From assembly GCA_031289055.1 (NCBI GenBank), contig JAITQE010000001.1, positions 1 through 59,194 of the forward strand: a stretch of 59,194 nt of DNA. The letters are read 5' to 3'. Shown here in pieces: positions 24,730 through 33,620 of this stretch. The notes beneath the pieces are model-generated. The model saw only the letters and a list, made by a program, of their open reading frames with translations. It was not told where the DNA came from and did not search any database. The first letter of the stretch is position 1; every line of letters begins with the position of its first letter. A program made the position numbers and the translations under genes. This DNA is from Candidatus Endomicrobiellum porotermitis (GTDB taxonomy: Bacteria; Elusimicrobiota; Endomicrobiia; Endomicrobiales; Endomicrobiaceae).

Positions 24730-26412
24730 ATGGCGCGGAAAACATCGTGTATTTCAGAACTTCAGCGCGAGAGAGCGAGATTTAAACCGGAACTTCCCGA
24801 AGCGTTAAAAAAGGGAGCGGCTTGCGTAAAAGTCGTAAAGGGAAAACCGACTCGGTCGGTCGCTGACCAAGACAAAGTAAGAGAACTTTTTAAAAACACT
24901 TATGGTTTGCCGATAGTAAAATTTAAAAAAGGCGCAAATCCTTCGGCTAAAAAGAAAACGATAAATGCGGCGGTTGTTCTTTCAGGCGGACAAGCTCCCG
25001 GAGGACACAATGTTATAGCGGGACTTTTTGACGGTCTCAAGCGGGCAAATAAAAAGAACGGTCTGATAGGATATCTAGGAGGACCTTCTGGAATTTTGAA
25101 AAAGAGCTTTAAGAAAATTGACGAGAAAGTTCTTGCCGAGTATAGAAATACCGGCGGTTTTGACTATATACAATCTGGGAGAACAAAGATTGAATCCGTT
25201 GAGCAGTTTTGTTCAACAAAAGACAACTTGGACGTATGCGATGTAGACGCTTTGGTAGTTGTCGGAGGAGACGACTCTAACACAAACGCCGCCATGATTG
25301 CCGAATATTTGAAACGGGAAAATATAGACAAATGCGTAATAGGCGTGCCTAAGACGATTGACGGAGACTTGAAAAATAAATACATAGAAACGTCGTTTGG
25401 TTTTGACACTGCGACAAAAACTTACGCGGAGCTTGTGGGAAATATATGCAGAGACGCGGTTTCAGCTCAAAAATATTGGCATTTTGTCCGCTTGATGGGC
25501 AGAAGCGCTTCCCATATAACTTTAGAAGTGGGTTTCAAGACGCGGCCCAACATTGTCTTAATCGGCGAAGAAATTTTAGCCGAGAAAATGACGCTTTCAA
25601 AAGTTGTCAATAGTATTGTTGACGTTATAATCAAGCGTTCTGAAGATGGTAAAAATTTTGGAATCTGTTTGGTGCCGGAAGGGCTTATAGAATTTATACC
25701 TGAGATGAAAGAGTTAATTTCGGCGTTAAACGATATTTTGGCGGATAATGCCGATAAGTTCGCGGAGCTTTCAAGTATGGAAGAAAAGAAGAATTTTGTA
25801 TGCGGCAAGCTCTCAAACGAGCTTTCGGATTTAATGCGCTCTTTGCCTGCGGGCATAGCTTCTCAGCTTATGTCCGACAGAGATCCGCATGGAAACGTCG
25901 CCGTATCCGCGATTGAGACTGAAAAGCTTTTGATTGAAATGATTCAAAAGAGGCTTGCGGAACTAAAGAAGAAGGATAAGTATAAAGGCAAATTCTCAAG
26001 CATAACGCATTTTTTTGGATATGAAGGGCGTTGCGGATTTCCTTCAAATTTTGACGCGAATTATACTTATGCTTTAGGGTATAACGCAGCCGCTCTTATT
26101 CTCAACGGTCTTACAGGTTATATGTCTTTTGTAGGAAACCTTCTAAAAGCTCCCAAGCAGTGGGAGTGCGGCGGTATTCCTATAACTATGATGATGAACG
26201 TTGAAAGAAGAAACGGCAAAGATAAGCCTGTTATTCGGAAAGCGTTGGTTGATTTAAGCGGTAAACCGTTTAAAGAGTTTGTAAAAATGAGAGATAAATG
26301 GGCGACGTCTGAAAGCTATGTGTTTCCCGGACCTATTCAGTATTTTGGTCCCATAAATGTCTCCGCAATAACGACAAGAACGCTTCAGTACGAACAGTCC
26401 GAAAAGAAATAG
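24730..26412 (+). CDS. pfp: pyrophosphate-dependent phosphofructokinase
   Basis: Catalyses reversible phosphorylation of fructose 6-phosphate with pyrophosphate. At 560 aa it is the long PfpB-like type. Diagnostic residues are GGDDS (Asp where ATP enzymes have Gly) and PKTIDGDLKN (Lys), both pointing to PPi use, with VLSGGQAPGGHNVIAG at the phosphate loop and GFDTATKTYAE. An energy-saving glycolysis fits an anaerobe. AAGAGG precedes the ATG. The gene follows the LPS cluster by 11 bases, without functional logic that I can see. Confidence 0.93.
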   Translation: MARKTSCISELQRERARFKPELPEALKKGAACVKVVKGKPTRSVADQDKVRELFKNTYGLPIVKFKKGANPSAKKKTINAAVVLSGGQAPGGHNVIAGLFDGLKRANKKNGLIGYLGGPSGILKKSFKKIDEKVLAEYRNTGGFDYIQSGRTKIESVEQFCSTKDNLDVCDVDALVVVGGDDSNTNAAMIAEYLKRENIDKCVIGVPKTIDGDLKNKYIETSFGFDTATKTYAELVGNICRDAVSAQKYWHFVRLMGRSASHITLEVGFKTRPNIVLIGEEILAEKMTLSKVVNSIVDVIIKRSEDGKNFGICLVPEGLIEFIPEMKELISALNDILADNADKFAELSSMEEKKNFVCGKLSNELSDLMRSLPAGIASQLMSDRDPHGNVAVSAIETEKLLIEMIQKRLAELKKKDKYKGKFSSITHFFGYEGRCGFPSNFDANYTYALGYNAAALILNGLTGYMSFVGNLLKAPKQWECGGIPITMMMNVERRNGKDKPVIRKALVDLSGKPFKEFVKMRDKWATSESYVFPGPIQYFGPINVSAITTRTLQYEQSEKK

Positions 26413-26423
26413 CCTCAAAATAA

Positions 26424-26450
26424 AAAAGCATAGCGATCCGCCGGGCTTTT
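26424..26450 (-). terminator. weak terminator between convergent units
   Basis: AAAAGC (26424-26429) and GCTTTT (26445-26450) can pair around a 15-base loop. On the minus strand the stem is followed by a run of T (GCTTTTTTATTTT), better than on the + strand. It would serve the broken ATPase gene, and weakly PPi-PFK. Confidence 0.35.
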
Positions 26451-26460
26451 GATAATATTA

Positions 26461-27785
26461 CTAGCGGCATAGATGACCGATTGAAATAATGTTGACGCCG
26501 CTTTGTTTTGTGTAGCTAAATTGGCCGCCGGTAATTATATTTAAAGAAATCAAATCCTTTAAATTATTTTCACTAACGGCTTTTTTAAACGCCTGTAAAT
26601 TTTCTTCTGCTTTTTCAAGATTAGGCGAGCCTCCAAGTTTAACTTCAAAAGCGGCCCATTTGCCGTTGCCAAGCTTAACTATTATATCAACTTCTAGTCC
26701 TGAGGAATCTCTGTAAAAAAAAGTTTCTCCTCCGATTGCGTCTGCGTAAATTCTAATGTCTCTTAAAACCATCGATTCAAAAAATAATCCGAATGTTTCT
26801 AAATCATCTAACAATGACTTGGAGTTTACTCCAAGCGCTGCGGCTGAAACAGCCGGGTCTAAGAAATGCCATTTTGGTTTTATCCTTATATGCGCGCTTG
26901 AGCGAATATGAGGTTTCCATGCGGGCAATTCTTCTAAGATAAAAATTTGAGACAATCTATCTAAATATTTTCTGATTGTTTTTGTTGTTATATCCGTTTG
27001 AATTTCAGCTTCTTTGGCGAGCGTTTCAAGGCTTGCTTGCGTCGCCGTATTTCGCGCGAGCGCGTTTATAAGAAATCTTACCCGTACGGAATCGGAACTC
27101 AGTCCAATTTGTTTTAGTTCAACCCTAGAGATATTGTTTATATATTCGTCGTAAAAAATGAAGGCGTTTCTTTCGTTATCGTCTACTATTGCAGGCATGC
27201 CTCCTATAATTATTATTTTGGCATAGTCCTCTAAGACGTCCCGCCGTTTCCTTCAACTTTGGCGTTTTTTTCAAACAAATTTGCAAATGGCACTTGATTA
27301 GTGGACTTTCCGGATTCGGACAAAGACAAAGGACGCATTTTAACTCGCCCAAACCTTCCTGCCCCGCTGTGGTGCGTTATATCGTCCGTAGGAGATGACG
27401 AGCCTGTCAAAATGAACTGCCCTTTTTTTCTACGAGCATCTATTTCATTACGAACGGTGTTCCAAAGTTCCGGCGCTAACTGCCATTCATCAATAGATCT
27501 GGGGGCGTTTCCTTTTAGTATGTTTTTTGGTATTAGCCTTGCGGCATCTAAAATCTGAGGACTTAAAAACCCTGACAGATTGTCAGCCGTTACGTTAGCC
27601 AAAGTTGAATTTATTTCCATATCCGTTGTTTTTGGCACGATCATATCCGCTACCGTATTTTCTGTAATTTCGGAGTCTATAAGGTAAACGTTTAGCTCCT
27701 TGCCTCCGACGACATATATTTGTCTGTCTGTTGAAGAGGATTTGCTTGGAGTTATGTCTATTCTGACATGAAATGAAAAGACCAA
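26461..27785 (-). pseudogene. frameshifted AAA ATPase with DUF4143 domain
   Basis: Two minus-strand frames make up one broken gene. The upstream frame (27785-27231) contains APRSIDEWQLAPELWN (Walker B region) and GQFILTGSSSPTDD...HHSGAGRFGRV of the AAA_14 ATPase. The downstream frame (to 26461) carries the DUF4143 domain and a C-terminal nuclease-like patch (SSGLEVDIIVKLGNGKWAAFEVKLGG). Read through the junction, the second frame runs DYAKIIIIGGMPAIVDD, so one base is gained or lost near 27225-27250. The expected Walker A N-terminus is missing; its place is taken by about 70 residues (IYVVGGKELNVYLIDSE...) unlike the family. Such ATPases are accessory genes that decay easily. Confidence 0.75.
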
Positions 27786-27813
27786 ACTATTCGTATCTTC
27801 GTATCATAGAAAT

Positions 27814-27843
27814 TTGCGGAAAAACAGTCAAATTTGATAGAAT
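27814..27843 (+). promoter_or_regulatory. possible tRNA-Ser promoter
   Basis: TTGCGG at 27814-27819, 18-base spacer, TAGAAT at 27838-27843. This would give a leader of about 60 bases before the tRNA. The -35 is imperfect. Confidence 0.4.
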
Positions 27844-27909
27844 ACGTATCTCAGATTAAAAAGTATTTAGAAGCTTAAGTAGTTTTTAGCGCAACATAAA
27901 GAAGTCGTA

Positions 27910-27996
27910 GGAGAGATGGCCGAGCGGTTTAAGGCGATAGTCTTGAAAACTATTGTGGGAGAAATTCCACCGGGGGTTCAAATCCCTCTCTCTCCG
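27910..27996 (+). tRNA. tRNA-Ser (TGA)
   Basis: Class II tRNA with acceptor arms GGAGAGA and TCTCTCC, discriminator G at 27996. The anticodon stem ATAGT/ACTAT encloses CTTGAAA, anticodon TGA for UCA codons. It has a long variable arm (GGGAGAAATTCCC-type) and T-loop TTCAAAT. CCA is not encoded. Confidence 0.95.
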
Positions 27997-28076
27997 CTTT
28001 TGTTTTTAAACCAGCGTCTATAAATATTCTATAACCTTGCTTTCTCCCCATCCGTGCCTTGACCTCTCTAATAGGG

Positions 28077-28320
28077 CTATGCGGCCGAGAGAATTCTCGC
28101 GTAGTTCTTAATATTCATTACTCCCGCTGACGATTTGCAATATTTGTTATCCTTTACTTCTAATCTTATCCCGCTCACTTCTGTTTCCTTTATATCCTTA
28201 AAATTTATCAAAGCGTTGCTTTTTAAATGTAGCGCGTTTGATCTGCCTCCCGCCGCATTCCCCCTAAATTCCGTCGTCTTCCCCGTCAACCGTTTCTATG
28301 TTTAATACGCCTCCATTCTC
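28077..28320 (-). pseudogene. relic resembling a surface beta-helix/autotransporter-type repeat protein
   Basis: A 70-codon minus-strand frame reads TEFRGNAAGGRSNALHLKSN and INFKDIKETEVSGIRLEVKDN. Directly upstream, in another frame, is KENGGVLNIETVDGEDDGI, ending in TAG. The Asn/Gly-rich, strand-turn style is like passenger repeats of large surface proteins in this kind of bacterium. I infer a frameshifted fragment of such a gene. No start, signal peptide or beta-barrel remains. Confidence 0.35.
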
Positions 28321-28634
28321 TTTGGAGATTCAAACGCGAAAGCCGCGCGAAGTTTACGCAATCCCAGTAGTTGTATTATTAACGACTATTTATTTTTTCC
28401 CAGTAGTCGGTAGAACGTAGCGAAGATTTGCGGAGGATATTGACAAAGATTTATTCTCTAAAAGTTCTGAAAAACTTTCTGCTTTCTTTTGAAAAAATTA
28501 TTTATGGCGCAAGATATTTCTTTCTAGCCGCGAACATTGTGGCAAACATTTTACATTTTACATTTTGTCAAGCACAATAGCGTCTTTTCATACCTATTGA
28601 ACTTTAAGTTGTCCCAAGGACGTTTAATTTCTTA

Positions 28635-28663
28635 TGGATATACAAGTTTTATTATGTTATAAT
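28635..28663 (+). promoter_or_regulatory. promoter of the Nfu gene
   Basis: TGGATA (28635-28640), 17-base spacer, TATAAT (28658-28663), about 57 bases before the Nfu ATG. Confidence 0.5.
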
Positions 28664-28720
28664 AATCGCGCGTTTAAGAGCAAAAATAAATAAAATTTGG
28701 GGGATAGATTGGGGATAGAG

Positions 28721-28957
28721 ATGACTTTAAAAGAAAAAGTAGAAAAAGTAGAAAAAGCGTTAGAATCCGTAAGACCTCGCTTACAGGCTGACGGCGGAAA
28801 TGTCAAATTGATAGATGTTGCCGAAGACGGGATTGTAAAAGTAAAACTTACAGGCGCGTGCGGTAGTTGCCCGATGTCTGCTATGACTTTGCGGTACGGC
28901 GTAACGAATGCGATAAAAGAAGCGGTTCCTGAAGTAAAAGAAGTTCAAGCGGTATAA
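28721..28957 (+). CDS. Nfu-type iron-sulfur scaffold
   Basis: A 78-aa protein consisting only of the NifU C-terminal (Nfu) domain. It has RPRLQADGGNVKLIDV and the cluster-binding CGSC in GACGSCPMSAMTLRYGV. These proteins hold a 4Fe-4S cluster and hand it to client enzymes. The frame is open from TTG 28697, but ATG 28721 follows GGGGAT and matches typical starts. It is separate from the IscS/IscU locus at 54-56 kb, so this genome keeps two Fe-S scaffold types. Confidence 0.9.
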   Translation: MTLKEKVEKVEKALESVRPRLQADGGNVKLIDVAEDGIVKVKLTGACGSCPMSAMTLRYGVTNAIKEAVPEVKEVQAV

Positions 28958-29078
28958 ATTTCTTGTCGCAATTTAGCCGGGTATGCGAAGCATGTACGCT
29001 GTTAAGATATTAAAAATTATGTTTAAGGTTTAACGTCGGGTTAATTTTTGCGTAAGAAATTTGATATAGGAAATGGAA

Positions 29079-30002
29079 ATGAAAGTAAAAGTAAGAGTTC
29101 CCGCGACCGTTGCGAATTTAGGTCCGGGCTTTGATGTTTTCGGAGCGGCTTTGTCTTTGTACAACGAATTTGAAGCGGAATATGTTCCTGAAGCGAAAAA
29201 AACGTATTTTACGTTAAAGGGAGCGGGAAAAAAATCTCTGCCTAAATGTGAGAAAAATCTTTTTTGGCAGTCAATGCAAAAGACTTTTAAATTTTTAGGC
29301 GAAGATAAATACAATTTAAAAAATTTGAATATTGTCGTTAATACGCGCATTCCGTTAAGCGGCGGGTTTGGTTCTTCCGCATCAGCCATAGTCGGAGGAA
29401 TTGTTCTAGCCAATGCGTTATGCGGAAACAAACTTGATAAAACGCAAGTCGCAGATTTAGCCGTAAAAATAGAAGGACATCCGGATAACGTTGCGCCTGC
29501 GGTTTACGGAGGAATATGCGTTTGCAGCAAAGACGGCGATCATGAAACCGTAGTTCAGCTTCCGATTCCCAAATTAAAAGTTGTTTTGTGCGCGCCTGCT
29601 TTTGAGCTTAGAACAAAAAGGTCAAGGCAAGTTTTGCCAAAATGCGTAAATTTACAAGATCTTGTGTTTAATACTTCAAGAGTCGCTCTTCTTACTGCGG
29701 CTTTTTGTCGTTCGGATTTTACGTTGCTTAAAGCTGGAATGCAGGATAAAATACATCAGCCTTACAGAGGCAAGATGATACCTGATATGAACGAAGTTTT
29801 AGACGCCGCGTTGTCTTCGGGCGCATACGGAGCTTGTCTTTCCGGTTCTGGACCGACCTTGGCGGCTTTTTGCAATGCTAAAGACGCTGTAAATGTCCGA
29901 AAAAGCATGATAAAAAGGTGGAAAAAAGACAGCGTCCGTGCAAAGGCTTACGTATTAGACTTTGACGCGAAAGGCGCTGTGGCAATAGCCTATTTGAGAT
30001 AA
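29079..30002 (+). CDS. thrB: homoserine kinase
   Basis: GHMP-family kinase of 307 aa that phosphorylates homoserine for threonine synthesis. Signatures are VPATVANLGPGFDVFG at the N-terminus, the ATP loop PLSGGFGSSASAIVGG, the EGHPDNVAPAVYGG motif and the C-terminal ACLSGSGPTLAAF. An ATG at 29073 is also in frame, but AGGA at 29068-29071 is well spaced only for 29079. Aspartokinase follows 18 bases later, so aspartate-family synthesis is grouped here. Confidence 0.94.
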   Translation: MKVKVRVPATVANLGPGFDVFGAALSLYNEFEAEYVPEAKKTYFTLKGAGKKSLPKCEKNLFWQSMQKTFKFLGEDKYNLKNLNIVVNTRIPLSGGFGSSASAIVGGIVLANALCGNKLDKTQVADLAVKIEGHPDNVAPAVYGGICVCSKDGDHETVVQLPIPKLKVVLCAPAFELRTKRSRQVLPKCVNLQDLVFNTSRVALLTAAFCRSDFTLLKAGMQDKIHQPYRGKMIPDMNEVLDAALSSGAYGACLSGSGPTLAAFCNAKDAVNVRKSMIKRWKKDSVRAKAYVLDFDAKGAVAIAYLR

Positions 30003-30020
30003 TATTCGGAGGGATTGAAG

Positions 30021-31253
30021 ATGGCTCTTGTTGTAATGAAATTCGGCGGTTCGTCGGTTGCCGATGCCGATAAAATGAAGCTTGTCGCAAGCAGAATAAT
30101 TGCTAAAAAAAATGCGGGCGATAAAGTTGTCGCTGTGGTTTCCGCTCCGGGCGATACGACTGATGAGTTGCTTGAAATGGCAGATAAAATTACTTCTAGT
30201 CCGCTTGCAAGAGAAATGGACGTTCTTCTTGCGACGGGGGAGATGACGTCTATTTCGCTTCTTGCGATGGCAATTGACGCTATGGGCGAAAAAGTAATGT
30301 CTTTAACCGGACCTCAAGCGGGAATTTTAGCGGATATAAATTATACAAGGGCTAGGGTTAAAAAAGTTAATCCTAAGAAAATAAATTCGCTTTTATCAAA
30401 AAATAATATTGTAATAGTCGCGGGTTTTCAGGCTGTTAATCCAAAAGGCGACATAACTACGTTGGGTAGAGGCGGTTCAGATTTGACCGCGGTTGTTTTG
30501 GCCGCCGGTCTTAAAGCCGACTTTTGCGAAATATATTCGGACGTAGAAGGCGTGTACACTGCGGACCCTAGAGTGGTAAAAGATGCAAAAAAGCTTGATT
30601 ATCTCTCGTACGACGAAATGCTTGAAATGGCGGGTTCGGGAGCGCAGGTTTTGCAGTCAAGAAGCGTTGAAGTGGCAAAAAAGTTCGGCGTAGAAATACA
30701 CGCAAGAAGCGCTTTTAGCGAGAATCAAGGAACAATAATAACGAGCAAAGAAAGAATCAGGAGGAAAAAGATGGAGGAGCTGCTTGTTTCCGGTATAACT
30801 TTTGATAAGGATCAGGTGAAATTTACAATAATAGATTTGCCGGACATTCCGGGCGTCGCCGCAAAAATTTTTAGCGGTCTTGCTAAAATCGGCGTCAACG
30901 TGGATATGATTATTCAGTCTGCGGCGGTAGACAAGAAAAACGACATATCGTTTACCGTAAGCGGAAAGGAAGCGAAAAAAACGCAAATAGAGCTTGACAA
31001 AATAGTTTCGGAATTTAAGGCTTCTCAAGTTGTCTGCGACGAGCGCGCCGCTAAGATTTCCGTAGTCGGAATAGGCATGAAAAGCAATGCCGGCGTAGCG
31101 GGAAAAATGTTTGAAATTCTTCATAAAAAAGGTATCAACATAGAAATGATTTCAACCAGCGAAATAAAAATTTCGTGTATTGTAGACGAGTTGGACATAG
31201 TTAAAGCCGTTGAAGAAATCCACAAAGGTTTTGGTCTTTCTAAAAAGAAGTAG
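30021..31253 (+). CDS. lysC: aspartate kinase
   Basis: First step of Lys/Thr/Met/diaminopimelate synthesis. The 410-aa single-function enzyme starts ALVVMKFGGSSVAD, has TTLGRGGSDLTAV and the AYSDVEGVYTADPR-like segment EIYSDVEGVYTADPR, and ends with two ACT domains for feedback control (about 265-335 and 345-410, with IPGVAAKIFSGLAKIGVNVDMI). TTG 30015 is in frame, but GGAGGG seven bases before ATG 30021 sets the start. Confidence 0.95.
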   Translation: MALVVMKFGGSSVADADKMKLVASRIIAKKNAGDKVVAVVSAPGDTTDELLEMADKITSSPLAREMDVLLATGEMTSISLLAMAIDAMGEKVMSLTGPQAGILADINYTRARVKKVNPKKINSLLSKNNIVIVAGFQAVNPKGDITTLGRGGSDLTAVVLAAGLKADFCEIYSDVEGVYTADPRVVKDAKKLDYLSYDEMLEMAGSGAQVLQSRSVEVAKKFGVEIHARSAFSENQGTIITSKERIRRKKMEELLVSGITFDKDQVKFTIIDLPDIPGVAAKIFSGLAKIGVNVDMIIQSAAVDKKNDISFTVSGKEAKKTQIELDKIVSEFKASQVVCDERAAKISVVGIGMKSNAGVAGKMFEILHKKGINIEMISTSEIKISCIVDELDIVKAVEEIHKGFGLSKKK

Positions 31254-31261
31254 GATATTGT

Positions 31262-31453
31262 ATGAAAAAATCTACGGGTTTTACGCTTGTGGAATTTATA
31301 ATAGTCTTGATTATGATAGGAATTTTATGTATAATAGCGGCGCCTATATACAAAAGTCGGGCGGTTAAGAACGAAGCGTTAAAAGTTGATGCTTATGAAG
31401 AAGCGCGGTCTCAAGAAACGCCTTTAGAAGAGACGCTAGACGACTATTTTTAG
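31262..31453 (+). CDS. very short type IV prepilin-like protein
   Basis: A 63-aa protein with a textbook class III prepilin start: a short basic leader MKKSTG, then FTLVEFIIVLIMIGILCIIAAPIY with the conserved Glu at +5 after the cleavage site. The rest is only about 30 charged residues (EARSQETPLEETLDD), far short of a normal pilin head. It could be a minor pseudopilin reduced to the assembly helix, or a truncated gene. It lies between lysC and the citramalate synthase gene, 2 kb from the secretin/TadE-like cluster. Confidence 0.75.
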   Translation: MKKSTGFTLVEFIIVLIMIGILCIIAAPIYKSRAVKNEALKVDAYEEARSQETPLEETLDDYF

Positions 31454-31490
31454 GATATAACAAGCGTCTCGGTGCGAAAACAGGATTAAA

Positions 31491-33062
31491 ATGAGACGAG
31501 TGTTTATCTACGACACAACTTTAAGAGACGGATCTCAAGGAGCGGGAATATCTTTTGCTATTGAAGATAAAATAAAAATAGCGAAAGCTTTGGATTCTTT
31601 TGGCGTTTCTTACGTTGAAGGCGGTTGGCCCGGGTCAAATCCCAAAGACGATTTGTTTTTTGAACAAATGAAAAAAGTTGAGCTTAAAAATGCTCGCCTC
31701 GCCGCTTTTGGTTCAACGCGGCGTAAAGACGCAAACGTTAAAGAAGACGAAGTTTTAAAGGCAATATTAAAGTCCGACGTTAAAACGGCTTGCATATTTG
31801 GAAAATCTTGGGATTTGCATGTAAAGCAAGCGCTTAAAACGACAAACGAAGAAAATCTTAAAATGATTTATGAAAGCGTATATTTTCTTAAATCAAAAAA
31901 ACTTGAAGTAATTTTTGACGCGGAACATTATTTTGACGGTTATAAAAGCAATAAAAAATATTCGTTTGAAGTCGTGAGCGCGGCGGTTTCCGCAGGCGCC
32001 GATCTTATATGCTTATGCGAAACTAACGGGGGAATGATTCCTTCCGATATAGAAGCTATAGTAAAGGAAACTGTCGCTGAGTTTCCGAACGCAAAATTTG
32101 GAATACACGCTCATAATGATTCAGATTGCGCCGTCGCAAACTCTATTGTCGCTGTGGAAAATGGCTGTTTGTTGGTTCAAGGCACTATAAACGGGATTGG
32201 CGAAAGATGCGGCAACGCTAACTTATGCTCTATAATTCCTGCTCTTAAAATCAAAAAAGGCTATGAATGCGTTGCAAGTAAAAACTTAAAAAAACTTTCG
32301 GAACTTTCTCGCTATGTTAACGAAATCTTAAATCTTATGCCAAACGATTCTGAGCCGTACGTAGGTAAAAATGCGTTTGCCCATAAAGCCGGGGTTCATG
32401 TTTCGGCTATTAAAATAACTCCAGAAACCTATGAACACGTAGATCCTTCTCTTGTTGGAAACGGCAGAAGAATTTTAGTAAGCGATTTGGCCGGCAAAAG
32501 CAATATTGCGTCTAAGGCTGTTGAAATGGATTTGGGCATAGAAAATGCTCCTGAAAAAGTTAAAAAAGTTATAGAGATAGTAAAAGCGAAAGAAAATGAA
32601 GGTTTTCAGTATGAAAACGCTGACGCGTCTTTTTTTTTGGTAACGAAAAAAACATTAGAATCTTTTAAGCCTTTTTTTGTCTTAAAGGGATATAGAGTTG
32701 CTGTTGAAAAACGTCCAACAGGGGAAATAATTTCAGAAGCTGCTGTTAAGCTTGACATAAAAGGCAAAGAAGAACATGCGGTTGCGGAAGGCGACGGACC
32801 TGTAAATGCTTTAGACCGTTGTTTAAGGAAAGCTTTAATAAAATACTATCCCGAGATAGAAGACGTTGTTTTAACGGACTTTAAAGTAAGGGTTGTAAAC
32901 GGCAATGCAAATACTGCGGCAAAGGTAAGAGTCTTAATAGAATCTTCGGATTCTTCAAAAAGTTGGGGAACCGTTGGCGTAAATGAAAATATCATAGACG
33001 CTTCTTGGCAGGCTCTTTCAGATTCTGTTGAATATAAATTGCTTAAGAAGTCAAAGAAATAG
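31491..33062 (+). CDS. cimA: citramalate synthase
   Basis: Condenses pyruvate and acetyl-CoA to citramalate, the threonine-independent route to 2-oxobutanoate and isoleucine. The 523-aa protein begins IYDTTLRDGSQGAGISF, has HAHNDSDCAVANSIVAVENG and GERCGNANL (metal and substrate residues of the isopropylmalate synthase superfamily) and ends with a LeuA-type regulatory domain. Length and the GAGISF variant after DGSQ favour CimA over LeuA. thrB and lysC are close upstream. Confidence 0.9.
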   Translation: MRRVFIYDTTLRDGSQGAGISFAIEDKIKIAKALDSFGVSYVEGGWPGSNPKDDLFFEQMKKVELKNARLAAFGSTRRKDANVKEDEVLKAILKSDVKTACIFGKSWDLHVKQALKTTNEENLKMIYESVYFLKSKKLEVIFDAEHYFDGYKSNKKYSFEVVSAAVSAGADLICLCETNGGMIPSDIEAIVKETVAEFPNAKFGIHAHNDSDCAVANSIVAVENGCLLVQGTINGIGERCGNANLCSIIPALKIKKGYECVASKNLKKLSELSRYVNEILNLMPNDSEPYVGKNAFAHKAGVHVSAIKITPETYEHVDPSLVGNGRRILVSDLAGKSNIASKAVEMDLGIENAPEKVKKVIEIVKAKENEGFQYENADASFFLVTKKTLESFKPFFVLKGYRVAVEKRPTGEIISEAAVKLDIKGKEEHAVAEGDGPVNALDRCLRKALIKYYPEIEDVVLTDFKVRVVNGNANTAAKVRVLIESSDSSKSWGTVGVNENIIDASWQALSDSVEYKLLKKSKK

Positions 33063-33160
33063 TAGGTCTTTCATGACAAAGTAGACGCGTATAAACGTTT
33101 GCCTTTTTCCGGATGAACCTTTTATATATAACTCTATGGAAAATTGAAAAAGATGTTGTT

Positions 33161-33573
33161 ATGTCAACAGATAGATTAGCGAAATGGAGCGATAAGGCCA
33201 AAGAATTTTTTGAATCTGCAGAAGATTAAGAGCGTAGTTTTAGATTTAGTTGTATCATATGGCTGCGCAAGCCAGACGGGAGAAGGGTTTGAAGATCTTA
33301 TCAATACAAAATTAATAGCGAAAAGCGTCAAAAGAAAAGTAAAAAAAGTTGTTATAACAGACACATCGTACTTGTACAGGCATACCATTTCACACTTTAT
33401 ATTTCTACTTTGAATTTTAGAGATGTAAATAGGTATATCCTATGAGCGTTGTTGGACCTGCGCAAATGGCTATTGAAAAATATAAACTAAATGTGCGTCG
33501 CTTGGCTATAGTATATCATGGCATGCAGTGCAGATCCATAAAATCTAGCATACAAACTGGAGTTAGAAACTGA
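33161..33573 (+). pseudogene. decayed coding sequence of uncertain identity
   Basis: The 558-base gap between cimA and the secretin holds three short + strand frames with coding-like composition. They are MSTDRLAKWSDKAKEFFE from ATG 33161 to TAA 33227, then a shifted frame (KIKSVVLDLVVSYG...KKVVITDTSYLYRH) to 33413, then MSVVGPAQMAIEKYKLN... from 33442 to TGA 33571. Together they suggest one gene cut by frameshifts. The order (KAKEFFE, VVLDLVVSYG, VVGPAQMAIEKYK) faintly recalls coenzyme F420 hydrogenase/dehydrogenase beta-subunit proteins, but this is too weak to name it. Confidence 0.4.
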
Positions 33574-33620
33574 TACCTAAGTTTAAGCGAAGCTGATTCT
33601 AATTCAAACGCGGGGCTAAA

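Larger units (their letters stand above)
28000..28720. other. gene-poor stretch with decayed coding sequence
   Basis: About 700 bases without an intact gene. The first third holds the minus-strand relic listed at 28077-28320. The sequence CCCAGTAGT occurs twice (near 28363 and 28400). Positions 28330-28620 show nothing I can name. The end carries the Nfu promoter. Confidence 0.5.
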
